Shown in pieces: positions 1-8,055 of a stretch of DNA of 38,669 nt. The position numbers and the translations under genes are program-made. Position 1 is the stretch's first letter; each line of letters starts with the position of its first letter. The stretch is from a bacterium (GTDB lineage Bacteria; Elusimicrobiota; Elusimicrobia; UBA1565; UBA9628), in contig JAJZJF010000009.1 in the NCBI GenBank assembly GCA_021810245.1, positions 1 through 38,669 on the forward strand. The letters run 5' to 3'. Below the pieces are notes generated by a model. That model ran no database searches and had not been told where the DNA came from. It saw only the letters and a program-made list of their open reading frames with translations.

Positions 1-2
1 CG

Positions 3-1130
3 ACCTTGCTTTCGGCCTCTCGACTTAAGTCTCCGTGGAACCACCAAATTTTCTTTGAATTGGGAGCCTTGTGGTTTTTTCAATTTTCCTGGGGCGTTTA
101 CCAAAACTCAATTCTCGGCTCGCGCCGGGACCGGGAAGTCAGAGTCAACGCTCTTAATCTTAAAATCTCCGAGGAAAAAAAAGATATTGAGTACTACCAA
201 GGCTACCGCGAAAAAGCCTTGTCCCAGATTCAAAGCGCGCAAAATCTAACCGCCAGCGCCAAAAGCCTGGCTAACACGCTGTCAGCCACGGAAGTCCATG
301 ACCGACTCACCTCGATACTCTCTTCCCGGTTTCCCGCGGCGCAAGTCGAGATTGTCGCCTCTCCTGGTCAAGACCCGCTCCTCAATTTCGCCCAAGCACG
401 AAATGGGCCAACACTGATCCGGGATGCCTGGGCGGACAAGCGCTTTCACAATCTTTTGTCTCCCTACCGTTCGGGTCTAGCCATCCCAATTAAGGTGATG
501 CGCCAAGCCGCGGGCTTTCTAAAAATCACTTCCAAAGACCCTGATGTCCTTGGAACCGAAGAAGTTAAAGCCGCCGAACTCTTCGTCGCCATGGCCGCGA
601 TGAGCCTTGAAAATATCCGCTTTTACGAGCAGGTTCAGGCCCAATCAGTGCGCGATCCCTTGACTCAACTCTACAGTCACCGGGCCTTTCAAACCCAGCT
701 TCAAGAAGAGTTGCTTAGGGCCGGCCGTAGCCAAACGCCTTTGTCTTTGATCATGATGGATATCGATCACTTCAAATCTTATAACGACCGCTACGGGCAC
801 CCGGCGGGAGACGCGCTTTTAAAAACTGTCTCCGCCATTCTCAACTCGTTTGCCCGCCCGGTCGATTACGCGGCGCGCTATGGCGGCGAAGAGTTTTGCC
901 TGATTTTGCCCAATTTCGCGCACGCGGAAGCCGTTGAAATCGCCGATCGCCTGCGATTGAGAGTCTCTTCCCAACCCTTTTTCTTCCAAGGCGAGAAAAG
1001 TTCTGTCACCATCAGCATCGGAGTGGCGAGTTTTCCGCAAGACGCGACCACCGCCAGCCAAATTATTCGGGTGGCCGATGAAAGGCTTTACCAGGCCAAG
1101 CACGGCGGGCGCAACCAGGTGGTGGGATGA
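3..1130 (+). CDS. GAF-GGDEF diguanylate cyclase, 5' end outside window
   Basis: Makes cyclic di-GMP from two GTP. The frame is open to the left edge; the only start-like codon near the edge is a TTG at position 6, so the true start is probably outside. Numbering from that TTG: one hydrophobic segment at about 12-35, a basic/coiled stretch at 45-90, a GAF-like sensor at 90-200 and a GGDEF domain at 210-374. The active-site motif is GGEEF at 293-297. An inhibitory-site motif RPVD (RxxD) lies five residues before it, so product feedback inhibition is expected. The stop overlaps the next start as ATGA, so the two cyclases are translationally coupled. The signal sensed is unknown. The family call is secure; the N-terminal length is not. 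Confidence 0.93.
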   Translation, partial: TLLSASRLKSPWNHQIFFELGALWFFQFSWGVYQNSILGSRRDREVRVNALNLKISEEKKDIEYYQGYREKALSQIQSAQNLTASAKSLANTLSATEVHDRLTSILSSRFPAAQVEIVASPGQDPLLNFAQARNGPTLIRDAWADKRFHNLLSPYRSGLAIPIKVMRQAAGFLKITSKDPDVLGTEEVKAAELFVAMAAMSLENIRFYEQVQAQSVRDPLTQLYSHRAFQTQLQEELLRAGRSQTPLSLIMMDIDHFKSYNDRYGHPAGDALLKTVSAILNSFARPVDYAARYGGEEFCLILPNFAHAEAVEIADRLRLRVSSQPFFFQGEKSSVTISIGVASFPQDATTASQIIRVADERLYQAKHGGRNQVVG

Positions 1131-2452
1131 GCTTTTTTCCCCCGGTTCCCGATTATTTTTACTGGGTCTTTTCGTTTCTTTGCGCTTCCCCGGCTCTTAT
1201 TTTCTGGAGCGCTCAATTTCCCAAAAAACGCTTAACCTGGGCTGTCTTGGGATTTATCTTTTTCTTAGGTTCTTTGACCGCTCTGGCCGTTCCGATTCAT
1301 CTCAAAGCCGCGGCCCTCTCTTGCCTTCTTTGGTCGGTAACGGCGGCTTTTTGGGCTTACACCGAATACGCCAAGGATCAGAAAAGAGATGCCACTTCCA
1401 AGTCTTCACTCGAAGAGCTCATTAAAAAATCGGAAGAAGCGTCTTCTCGCCTCTCCGATCTAAAATTAGAGATGGTTAAAATCGAACGCGAGCAAAAAAA
1501 AACCTTGGCCCTTTACGGCGCGGTCAAAAGTCTCGCCCAGGCCCTGGGCTGGGAAGACACCAAACCCATTCTTGAATCGGCCGTCGAACAATATCTCGGG
1601 GCGGCGTCTTACTCTTTCTATGTCGGCTCTTCCGGTGGAAATTCTGATTTCGACATGCTCTTATGCCGCGGCCTTCACGATTCCCCAGGCTCTTCCGCCG
1701 CGTCCTTAAAAAAGTGCCTGAGCGAACACTCCCTCTCTTACCGCCAGGTATGCGTGATCCACTCGCCGGAAGAGGCAATCGTCGTCCCCTTTGAGGATAA
1801 CGGAGAAGTTCTGGGGCTTTTTTACTCTCGGATTCCCCATGGCGCGAATTCCGATGAATTTCTGAAAAGCTCGAAAATTTTCGCCGGCGAAATCGCCTTC
1901 GCCTTCAGAAGACTCAAGCTCTTTCAGGACGTCGAGAACCTCTCTCGGATCGACGGGCTAACCGGGGCGCATCGCCGGGGAGAATTCGAGGAAAGGCTGC
2001 GCCATGAAATTATCCGCGCGCGCACTTTTAAGACGACCGTTGGAATCCTGATGCTCGACATAGACCATTTCAAGAAATTAAACGACCGCTACGGACATCC
2101 CTTTGGCGACCAGGTTTTAAAAAGAGTCGGGGAGATTTTAAACGCCTCGGTCTATGAAACCGATTTTGTCGCCCGCTACGGCGGAGAGGAATTTGTGGTG
2201 ATCTTGCCGCGCGCGGAACCCGCCGGAGCCCTGAGAAAAGCCGAGACGATTCGGGCGTCCATAGAAGCTGAGAAATTCTCCATCGCCTTTGAGACGGTTT
2301 CAGCGACAGTTTCAATTGGCATGTCGCATTTCCCCCGGGACGCCTTTGAGCCGGTGGCGCTACTCGCCGAAGCCGACAGGGCTCTTTATGCGGCCAAGGC
2401 CGGCGGAAGAAACCAAGTCGTAGACGCAAGCCAGGTCAAGAAATCGCAATAA
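1127..2452 (+). CDS. membrane-anchored GGDEF diguanylate cyclase
   Basis: A 441-residue cyclic di-GMP synthase. About three hydrophobic segments lie within residues 1-85, followed by a charged coiled coil at about 90-135, a divergent GAF-like region at 140-265 and a C-terminal GGDEF domain at 275-430. The active-site motif is GGEEF at 352-356. Where the preceding cyclase has RPVD, this one reads YETD, so the arginine of the inhibitory RxxD site is missing and allosteric product inhibition may be lost. The same downstream pattern (LYxAKxGGRNQVV) occurs in both proteins, so they are recent paralogues. It starts inside the stop of the previous gene (ATGA). Catalytic function is well supported; the input signal is unknown. 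Confidence 0.93.
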   Translation: MSFFPPVPDYFYWVFSFLCASPALIFWSAQFPKKRLTWAVLGFIFFLGSLTALAVPIHLKAAALSCLLWSVTAAFWAYTEYAKDQKRDATSKSSLEELIKKSEEASSRLSDLKLEMVKIEREQKKTLALYGAVKSLAQALGWEDTKPILESAVEQYLGAASYSFYVGSSGGNSDFDMLLCRGLHDSPGSSAASLKKCLSEHSLSYRQVCVIHSPEEAIVVPFEDNGEVLGLFYSRIPHGANSDEFLKSSKIFAGEIAFAFRRLKLFQDVENLSRIDGLTGAHRRGEFEERLRHEIIRARTFKTTVGILMLDIDHFKKLNDRYGHPFGDQVLKRVGEILNASVYETDFVARYGGEEFVVILPRAEPAGALRKAETIRASIEAEKFSIAFETVSATVSIGMSHFPRDAFEPVALLAEADRALYAAKAGGRNQVVDASQVKKSQ

Positions 2453-2509
2453 AAAAATAGGATAATGATATCGAAGGCCCTAAGCCTCGCGATAAAATAA
2501 AAGGAAAAT

Positions 2510-3526
2510 ATGGATACTCCCACTCCCTCTGAAACCAACAAACCCGAAGAAAAGCTCATTAAAAAAAAGCTCGTCAAAACTCTCATTGTCGTTTATTCTT
2601 TAACCATTCTTTTGGGCCTATTTCTGGCGTTAAAAAATCGCCCTTCGAGTCCCGCTCTTAATCTCACGAGTCAAGCCGCTGGCTTTCTTAAACTCTCAAA
2701 GAAAGGGCTCGTTGGCGTCGTCAAGATTCACGGACCCATTTATTTCTCCGACAGCGCTCAGCCCTGGGAAGACGCGGGAGCCGAGAGCTGGGAAAGGCAA
2801 ATGATCAAATTATCGAAAAGACGCGATGTGAAGGCAATCGTGCTTGACATCAATTCTCCCGGCGGAAGCGTCGGCGCGGTTCAAGAACTCTACAGTGAAA
2901 TTCTCCGAATTCGCAAGACCAAGCACATTCCCTTTGTCGCGTCTTTCGGGGATGTCGCCGCTTCCGGCGGCTATTACATCGCTTCCGCCTGCGACAAAAT
3001 CGTCGCCCATCCCGGGACCCTGACCGGATCTATCGGCGTTATTTTTGACGCGACCGACCTCCAAGGCCTGTTCCACAAGATTGGAGTCAAAATGTCTCCC
3101 ATCAAATCCGGAAAATTTAAGGATATCGGGTCTCCCGCGCGGGCGATGACGCCGGCGGAAAAAAATCTTCTCCAGAAAATTATCGACGACACCTACGAGC
3201 AGTTTTTGTCGGCGGTCAGTCTCGGGCGGAATATTCCCCTGGAAAAACTCCGCCCCATCGCCGATGGACGCATTTTTTCCGGCAATCAGGCGCTTAAAGA
3301 TCATCTCGTCGACAAACTCGGCGATTTTCACGACGCCGTCATTTTGGCGGCGCGCCTGGGCGGAATTGCGGGAAAACCCCGGGTCATTCGAGGAGGAGGA
3401 AATTTCGATCAGATTTTAGAGTTGCTCAACTCCCGATTTTTAGGAAATCCGGTTTCCGCCGCCTCTTTAATCGGAAAACTAGAGATGCCGCGCGCGGGAC
3501 TTGAATATTTATGGACGGGGTATTAA
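2510..3526 (+). CDS. sppA: signal peptide peptidase SppA (S49 serine protease)
   Basis: A membrane-bound protease of the ClpP-like S49 family that degrades signal peptides left after secretion. It has 338 residues: a cytoplasmic N-terminus, one transmembrane helix at about 23-42, then the protease domain. The nucleophile is Ser152 in the AASGGYY motif and the general-base lysine is most likely Lys204 in GKFKDIGSP; the 52-residue spacing fits the short Gram-positive-type SppA dyad. The oxyanion-region motif NSPGGS is at 115-120. The length matches the single-domain form rather than the 600-residue E. coli form. The ATG at 2510 follows an AGGAAA ribosome-binding site. It sits 57 bases after the cyclase pair and runs into the next membrane gene. 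Confidence 0.95.
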   Translation: MDTPTPSETNKPEEKLIKKKLVKTLIVVYSLTILLGLFLALKNRPSSPALNLTSQAAGFLKLSKKGLVGVVKIHGPIYFSDSAQPWEDAGAESWERQMIKLSKRRDVKAIVLDINSPGGSVGAVQELYSEILRIRKTKHIPFVASFGDVAASGGYYIASACDKIVAHPGTLTGSIGVIFDATDLQGLFHKIGVKMSPIKSGKFKDIGSPARAMTPAEKNLLQKIIDDTYEQFLSAVSLGRNIPLEKLRPIADGRIFSGNQALKDHLVDKLGDFHDAVILAARLGGIAGKPRVIRGGGNFDQILELLNSRFLGNPVSAASLIGKLEMPRAGLEYLWTGY

Positions 3527-3528
3527 AA

Positions 3529-4095
3529 ATGCCCCTTTCCGAAATTTTCTACGATTACCTGGAATCTCCCGCCGAGGCGGAAAAGGCCATTCGTGAGCGC
3601 CCTCCCATGGCCTTGGCTTTTTGCGGTTTTTTAGCCGCGGCCACGGCTTTGTCTCTTTGGGAAAACCTGGGGGCCGGAGGATTTTTCGCTTTTACCTTTA
3701 GAGCGGCCTCGATTTTCCTTTGGAGTCTTCTATCGGCATTTTTGTGGGCCGCCGTCATTCATCTCTACGCATCCATGCGGGCCCAAAGCGGGGCTTTCGC
3801 TCCCACCGCGGCGAAATCTTTAGTCGTCTATTTTGGGCTCTCCGATTTTGCCTGGGCCTTGGCCGCGCTCGCCGCCTTTTTTTCGCTGATTCCCAATCCC
3901 CTTCATTATTTGTCTTTTCTTTTGATCGCGATAGCCGCCTTTTTAAATCTCGCGCTCAAAGCCCGCGGGGTTAAAAGCGTCTACCAGTTTTCCGGGCCGA
4001 AATCCTGGCTTTTAGTGCTGGCTCCATATGTCTTAATCGCTTTTTTGGGCGTTTGTTTCATGATTCTGGGACTTTTGGGGTTTTTCTTGCGTTAA
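3529..4095 (+). CDS. small polytopic membrane protein, Yip1-like
   Basis: A 188-residue, strongly hydrophobic protein with about five membrane segments and few conserved polar residues. Its layout (a short amphipathic N-terminus, then five helices) recalls Yip1-domain membrane proteins, but I see no diagnostic motif, so this is weak inference. The ATG at 3529 is two bases after the sppA stop and has a G-rich stretch (GGACGGGG) at a usable distance; an in-frame ATG at 3511 would give 194 residues and overlap sppA by 16 bases. It lies four bases before nnrE, so it belongs to the same transcription unit as sppA and nnrE. Confidence 0.8.
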   Translation: MPLSEIFYDYLESPAEAEKAIRERPPMALAFCGFLAAATALSLWENLGAGGFFAFTFRAASIFLWSLLSAFLWAAVIHLYASMRAQSGAFAPTAAKSLVVYFGLSDFAWALAALAAFFSLIPNPLHYLSFLLIAIAAFLNLALKARGVKSVYQFSGPKSWLLVLAPYVLIAFLGVCFMILGLLGFFLR

Positions 4096-4099
4096 ACCG

Positions 4100-4840
4100 A
4101 TGGGACAAGAAATTATCTCGGAAACCTTTGGCGGACTTCCGGCGGTGACCTCTGCCGAAATGCGCCTTTTGGATCAATTGGCGGAAGAGCGCTACGGTCT
4201 TTCTTCCGAACGCCTCATGGAAAATGCCGGAGAAGCGGCCGCGCGGGAAATTGAAAATTTGAGCGGCCTTTCATCGGAAAAAACCATAACGTTTGCCTGC
4301 GGGCGCGGCCTTAACGGCGGAGACGGGCTTGCGATCGCGCGAATTCTCAAACAAAAACAATTCAAGGTTTCCGTCTTTATCTGTCCGCCCAAAAAAGATT
4401 CCAGCTATCCCGATCTCGTTTTGACTCAAATGGAAAAAGCGAAGGCGGCGGGGATTCCCATCATCACCTTTTCTGAAAGCCCGGATTTTTCCCGCGCGCT
4501 CAAAGATTCTCAACTCGTTGTAGACGCCCTTTTAGGTGTTGGATCCAGCGGAAAGCCCACGGGCTGTGCGCACTTTATGATCCAAGAAATAGCGCGAGAA
4601 AAAAAACCGGTGATCGCTATCGATATTCCCTCTGGTCTTAACCCCGACACCGGTTACCACAGCGGCGCCTTTGTCACCGCGACAGAGACCTTGACTATGG
4701 GGCTTCCCAAAAGAGGCCTCCTCTATCCCCATGCCCAAAAAAACGTCGGCATCCTTAAAGTTCTCGATATCGGATATCCCCCGGCCCTGGTTCAATCAAT
4801 ACTGGCGATGCGCGACTCTAAAAGCGGATCCAAAAAATGA
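4100..4840 (+). CDS. nnrE: NAD(P)H-hydrate epimerase (YjeF N-terminal domain)
   Basis: Interconverts the R and S epimers of hydrated NAD(P)H in nucleotide repair. The 246 residues form one Rossmann-like YjeF_N domain. Visible motifs are GRGLNGGDG at about 69-77 (phosphate-binding loop; canonical GxGNNGGDG), VDALLGVGSSG, and DIPSGLNPDTG with the conserved aspartate near the active site. The C-terminal ADP/ATP-dependent dehydratase domain found in fused NnrE-NnrD proteins is absent, so the dehydratase must be encoded elsewhere if present. The stop overlaps the xseA start (ATGA). The identification is firm from motifs and length. Confidence 0.93.
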   Translation: MGQEIISETFGGLPAVTSAEMRLLDQLAEERYGLSSERLMENAGEAAAREIENLSGLSSEKTITFACGRGLNGGDGLAIARILKQKQFKVSVFICPPKKDSSYPDLVLTQMEKAKAAGIPIITFSESPDFSRALKDSQLVVDALLGVGSSGKPTGCAHFMIQEIAREKKPVIAIDIPSGLNPDTGYHSGAFVTATETLTMGLPKRGLLYPHAQKNVGILKVLDIGYPPALVQSILAMRDSKSGSKK

Positions 4841-6060
4841 ATCCGGCGGCGGAAAGGCCAAAAACATTAAGCGTTTCGCAGCTCTGCGAGCAAATTTATC
4901 GTTCGCTTGAAGAATCTTTTCCCGACGTTTGGGTTGAAGGAGAAATCTCTAATTGCCGCCTTTATCCTTCGGGACACACCTATCTGACTTTAAAAGATGA
5001 AAACTCCCAAATCTCTTCGGTCCTTTTTCGCGGGGCCGCCAGCGGGATTAAATTCAAACCCCAAGACGGGCTTAAGGTTTTAGTCCGCGGGCGGGTGTCT
5101 GTCTATACCAAGAGAGGCGACCTGCAGCTGGTGATCTCTTACATGGAGCCTTTGGAAAAAGGCGGTTTGCAATTGGCCTTTGAACAGCTAAAAGCCAAAT
5201 TGGAAAAAGAGGGTCTTTTCGACCCCTTGAGAAAAAAGCCCTTGCCGCGCTACCCGCAAAAACTGGGGGTCATCACCTCTCTTCAGGGAGCCGCCATCCG
5301 CGATATTTTAAATATCCTTTCCCGCCGATGGCCGGAGCTTGAGATTCTGATTTTGCCGGTCCAGGTTCAGGGAGACGCGGCGGCCCCGGAAATCGCCCAA
5401 GCCGTCAAGGATTTTAATCTCCATTTTCCCGAAGCCGATGTTTTGCTGCTCGGACGCGGCGGCGGAAGCTTAGAAGATCTCTGGGCCTTTAACGAGGAAA
5501 TCGTCGCCCGGGCGATTGCCTCTTCCAAAATCCCCGTTATTTCCTGTGTCGGGCATGAAACCGATTTTACCATCGCCGATTTTGTCGCGGATTTACGCGC
5601 CCCCACTCCTTCCGCCGCGGCTGAGATGGCGGTTCCGGACATCAAGAGCGTTTTTCAGGAAATAGATTCCCACAGGCAGTCCTTAATCAGAAATATCGGG
5701 CATGCGCTTGAGGTTTTCGAGCAGAGGCTTAAGTCCTTGGCTTCCCATCCTTTTCTTAAAAGCCCGCATCGGATGATTGAAGAATTCATGCGCCGTCTGG
5801 ATGAGGCCCGGGAACTTTTATCGCGCGCGATAACGGCGAAAATAGAACTCTTAAGTAAAAACCTTGCGCTCGAAAGCGGACGCCTTGACGCGCTCAGCCC
5901 CCTTAAGGTTTTATCCCGCGGATATTCCGTCGCCCGAAGCTGGCCCAGCCTTAAAATTTTGCGCTCATCCCAAGACGTAAAAACCCGCGACATCATCCAA
6001 CTCACCCTTCACCAAGGGGAGATTTTTTGCGAGGTCACCCACAATGACAAAAGAATCTAA
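4837..6060 (+). CDS. xseA: exodeoxyribonuclease VII large subunit
   Basis: The catalytic subunit of exonuclease VII, which degrades single-stranded DNA from both ends to oligonucleotides. The protein has 407 residues: an N-terminal OB-fold at about 10-110 (motif WVEGEISN, then GHTYLTLKD), the catalytic core at about 125-290 with GVITSLQGAAIRDIL, LLLGRGGGSLEDLWAFNEE and SCVGHETDFTIADFVAD, then a long helical arm that binds small subunits. The C-terminal LSRGYSV segment is also typical. It is slightly shorter than the E. coli protein but complete. Its start overlaps the nnrE stop and its end overlaps xseB by 17 bases, so XseA and XseB are made together. Confidence 0.97.
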   Translation: MNPAAERPKTLSVSQLCEQIYRSLEESFPDVWVEGEISNCRLYPSGHTYLTLKDENSQISSVLFRGAASGIKFKPQDGLKVLVRGRVSVYTKRGDLQLVISYMEPLEKGGLQLAFEQLKAKLEKEGLFDPLRKKPLPRYPQKLGVITSLQGAAIRDILNILSRRWPELEILILPVQVQGDAAAPEIAQAVKDFNLHFPEADVLLLGRGGGSLEDLWAFNEEIVARAIASSKIPVISCVGHETDFTIADFVADLRAPTPSAAAEMAVPDIKSVFQEIDSHRQSLIRNIGHALEVFEQRLKSLASHPFLKSPHRMIEEFMRRLDEARELLSRAITAKIELLSKNLALESGRLDALSPLKVLSRGYSVARSWPSLKILRSSQDVKTRDIIQLTLHQGEIFCEVTHNDKRI

Positions 6061-6283
6061 AAAAGAATCCTTCGAAGCGGCGCTCAAAAAGCTGGAAGCT
6101 TGCGTCTCATCCCTGGAGTCGGGAGACCAGCCCCTGGAAGAAAGCCTTGAAATTTTCGAGAAAGGGGTTTCCTTGGCGCAGACCCTGACCCAGCGGCTGG
6201 AAGAAGCCAAACAAAAAGTGGAAGTTTTGATCAAGGAAGGCCGCGGCTTTTCCAAAAAGCCCCTTGCCGATTTAGACTCCTAG
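6044..6283 (+). CDS. xseB: exodeoxyribonuclease VII small subunit
   Basis: A 79-residue small subunit that wraps around the helical arm of XseA. It shows the family pattern: FEAALKKLEACVSSLESG near the N-terminus, then QPLEESLEIFEKGVSLA and a C-terminal helix. Length matches the usual 75-85 residues. The start lies 17 bases inside xseA, so translation is coupled. An 88-base gap follows; it holds a short GC hairpin (CGCCA-ACG-TGGCG) without a T-run and the -10 box of the next gene. Confidence 0.95.
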   Translation: MTKESKKESFEAALKKLEACVSSLESGDQPLEESLEIFEKGVSLAQTLTQRLEEAKQKVEVLIKEGRGFSKKPLADLDS

Positions 6284-6358
6284 CGCTTCAAGCTGAAACC
6301 GCGCCAACGTGGCGGTCAACGCCCTCATCAATTCGCCTCGGGAACTTTGAAGAAATCA

Positions 6359-6364
6359 TATAAT
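6359..6364 (+). promoter_or_regulatory. -10 box of the flippase gene, leaderless type
   Basis: A perfect TATAAT ends seven bases before the ATG at 6372, so transcription would begin at or next to the start codon. No convincing -35 box is seen 17-18 bases upstream, and no Shine-Dalgarno sequence fits between box and start. Confidence 0.5.
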
Positions 6365-6371
6365 CCAGAAG

Positions 6372-7691
6372 ATGAGCATCGCCGCGCTTCAAAAAGAGAA
6401 ATGGAAAGAGCTCTATCGCGGGCTGGCCGGCCGGCTCAATTGGGGAACCAACACCCGGTTGTTTCTCGCGGGGCTATTGACCTTGACCCCGTTTATGGCC
6501 CTATCCCGCCTCATCGCGATGTCAACCCACATTTTGGCCGGAAGATGGATGGGGCCCGACCAATACGGTTTAGTGGGGCTGACTATCGCCGCAAGCAAAA
6601 TTTGGCTCCTCTTTATCTCTTTGGGATTTCTTACCGTCGCCTATCGCATCGCGGCTCTTGCGCCAGAAAAGCGCCCCGCCGCCATTTCAACCATCGTTTT
6701 AAGCCTGGTCCTGTGGGTTGGAATTTCCTTATCCGTTCTTCTCGCGTTCCATACCCCTTTAGCCCGAATCTTTAAAGTCTCGCCTGCGGTTTATTTCTGG
6801 AGCGTTCTTTACGCCTGTTCTCAAATCTCATATAGCGTGTCCGGAAACCTCTTGCTCGGACTTCAGAAATTCAAGGCCCGGGGGATGATCGAACTTTGTT
6901 ACGCCTTATTGGTTTTATCGGCCCTGGGGCTCTCGTTTTACCTTAAGCCCCCTCTGGATTTTACCGCGCTTTTGCGCGCGATGAGTTTTGGCTGCGCGCT
7001 TGGGTTTTTTTTGTGCCTTTATGCGCTCAAGGAGTTTTTAAAACCGGTTTTTTATTTTCCCGCTATTAAAGACATTCTTGCTTACACCGGGCCCTATCTG
7101 ATGAGCTGGGGTTCCATGGTCGGCGCGGAATCCTTGGTTTCGCTGATGGTCTCATGGAATTTAACCCCGCGGGATCTGGGATATTTCAGCGCTTATCAAA
7201 CCGCGGTTTTTAGGCCGGTCTTGGTGGCCGCAACCATCGTCGGAGCGGTTTTGGGGCCTATTTCAAGCGTTCCGGAAAAACAAGAGGGATCCTGGAGAAA
7301 ATTTTTTAGACATGGCCCGCTTATTTTTCTTTTGGCTTTTCCGCTTTTTTTCTTGGCCGGAAGCGCGATGGTCAAACTCATGGGGCAAAAATACCCGTTA
7401 AACCTTTCCTGGATGGCCTTTTTCGCGGCGGCGGCGGCCTTTCTTTTTCTCTCGGCTTTTCCGGCGACCATTCTTAATTCCCGGGATTCAAAAAGCGCAT
7501 GGAAAGCGAGTTTTTCCGCGGTCTTTGGCGCTTTTCTCTGCGCCGCCATTGGGTTTTGGGCCATTCCGAAATGGGGAATTATTGGCGCCGCTTTATCCTT
7601 AGCCTTTCTCTATGCCGGTTCTCTCGCCTGGAACTGCGGCTGCGGATACCTTCAACTGGGGGAGAACCTCAACAGAGCCCCAAATCCTTGA
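6372..7691 (+). CDS. polysaccharide flippase-like membrane protein (Wzx/MATE superfamily)
   Basis: A 439-residue protein with about 12 predicted membrane helices, of the oligosaccharide flippase (MOP/MATE superfamily) type that moves lipid-linked sugars across the inner membrane. The N-terminal pattern LSRLIAMSTHILAGRWMGP followed by YGLVGL is the familiar start of these transporters (helix 1 then a G-x-x-x-Y-G turn). It stands between the housekeeping genes and the ATPase island. It has its own TATAAT box. Its last 23 bases overlap the antisense end of the DUF4143 relic. The locus to the right also has an ABC exporter, so this flippase may serve a different glycan. The substrate cannot be told from sequence. 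Confidence 0.82.
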   Translation: MSIAALQKEKWKELYRGLAGRLNWGTNTRLFLAGLLTLTPFMALSRLIAMSTHILAGRWMGPDQYGLVGLTIAASKIWLLFISLGFLTVAYRIAALAPEKRPAAISTIVLSLVLWVGISLSVLLAFHTPLARIFKVSPAVYFWSVLYACSQISYSVSGNLLLGLQKFKARGMIELCYALLVLSALGLSFYLKPPLDFTALLRAMSFGCALGFFLCLYALKEFLKPVFYFPAIKDILAYTGPYLMSWGSMVGAESLVSLMVSWNLTPRDLGYFSAYQTAVFRPVLVAATIVGAVLGPISSVPEKQEGSWRKFFRHGPLIFLLAFPLFFLAGSAMVKLMGQKYPLNLSWMAFFAAAAAFLFLSAFPATILNSRDSKSAWKASFSAVFGAFLCAAIGFWAIPKWGIIGAALSLAFLYAGSLAWNCGCGYLQLGENLNRAPNP

Positions 7692-7917
7692 GGCCGCGTT
7701 CCCAGGGCAAGCAGCGGACCCCGTCTATGATTTTTGCGGTCGGGTCCAAAGACAGGCAAAAGGCTTCGCTTTCGGGAATATCGGGGGCAAGCAAATCCAG
7801 ATAGAACATGGATTGCGGGGAGAAACAATTCTTGACTAAATGAGTTTTCCCCGATCCTCTCGGCCCAAATAAGAAAAAACTCGACTTTCCGCTGGGCTTA
7901 AATATGCGTTTAAACAT
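7669..7917 (-). pseudogene. internally deleted DUF4143 ATPase relic
   Basis: An 82-residue open frame that starts as a DUF4143/AAA_14 ATPase: MFKRIFKP, then FFLFGPRGSGKTHLVK (Walker A), then YLDLL. About 45 residues in, the sequence jumps to what looks like the extreme C-terminus of the same family (a segment ending DGVRCLPWERGL; the full-length neighbour at 9394-10539 ends GGIEFIPWREFL). Walker B, sensor, helix-turn-helix and nuclease-like parts are all missing. I read it as a full-length gene that lost about 300 codons internally while keeping frame. The frame is open further upstream to 8040, but the family's normal start is the ATG at 7917. It could still make a small Walker-A peptide. 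It overlaps the flippase end by 23 bases, tail to tail. Confidence 0.7.
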
Positions 7918-7939
7918 AACTTTAAATTTGCACGCCGTA

Positions 7940-7948
7940 TTTATAGCA
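7940..7948 (-). promoter_or_regulatory. possible extended -10 promoter of the DUF4143 relic
   Basis: On the minus strand the bases read TGCTATAAA, an extended -10 element, 22 bases before the relic's ATG. No -35 box is visible. If active, the relic would be transcribed. Confidence 0.3.
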
Positions 7949-8055
7949 TCATTTAAGCCTTTCGTCCCGCAAAATTCACCCAAGTCGTCTCGTCGTGGAC
8001 TATATGCAGGCCGGATAAGCCCGCCGCCAACATTTTCCAAAATGAAGACTTTGCC

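Noticed and set aside
819-1103. Long antisense open frames inside the GGDEF genes and many others across the window
   Set aside because: They mirror conserved coding sequence on the other strand, have no recognisable motifs and lack start signals.
6308-6325. Hairpin after xseB as a transcription terminator
   Set aside because: The stem is only five base pairs and no T-run follows.
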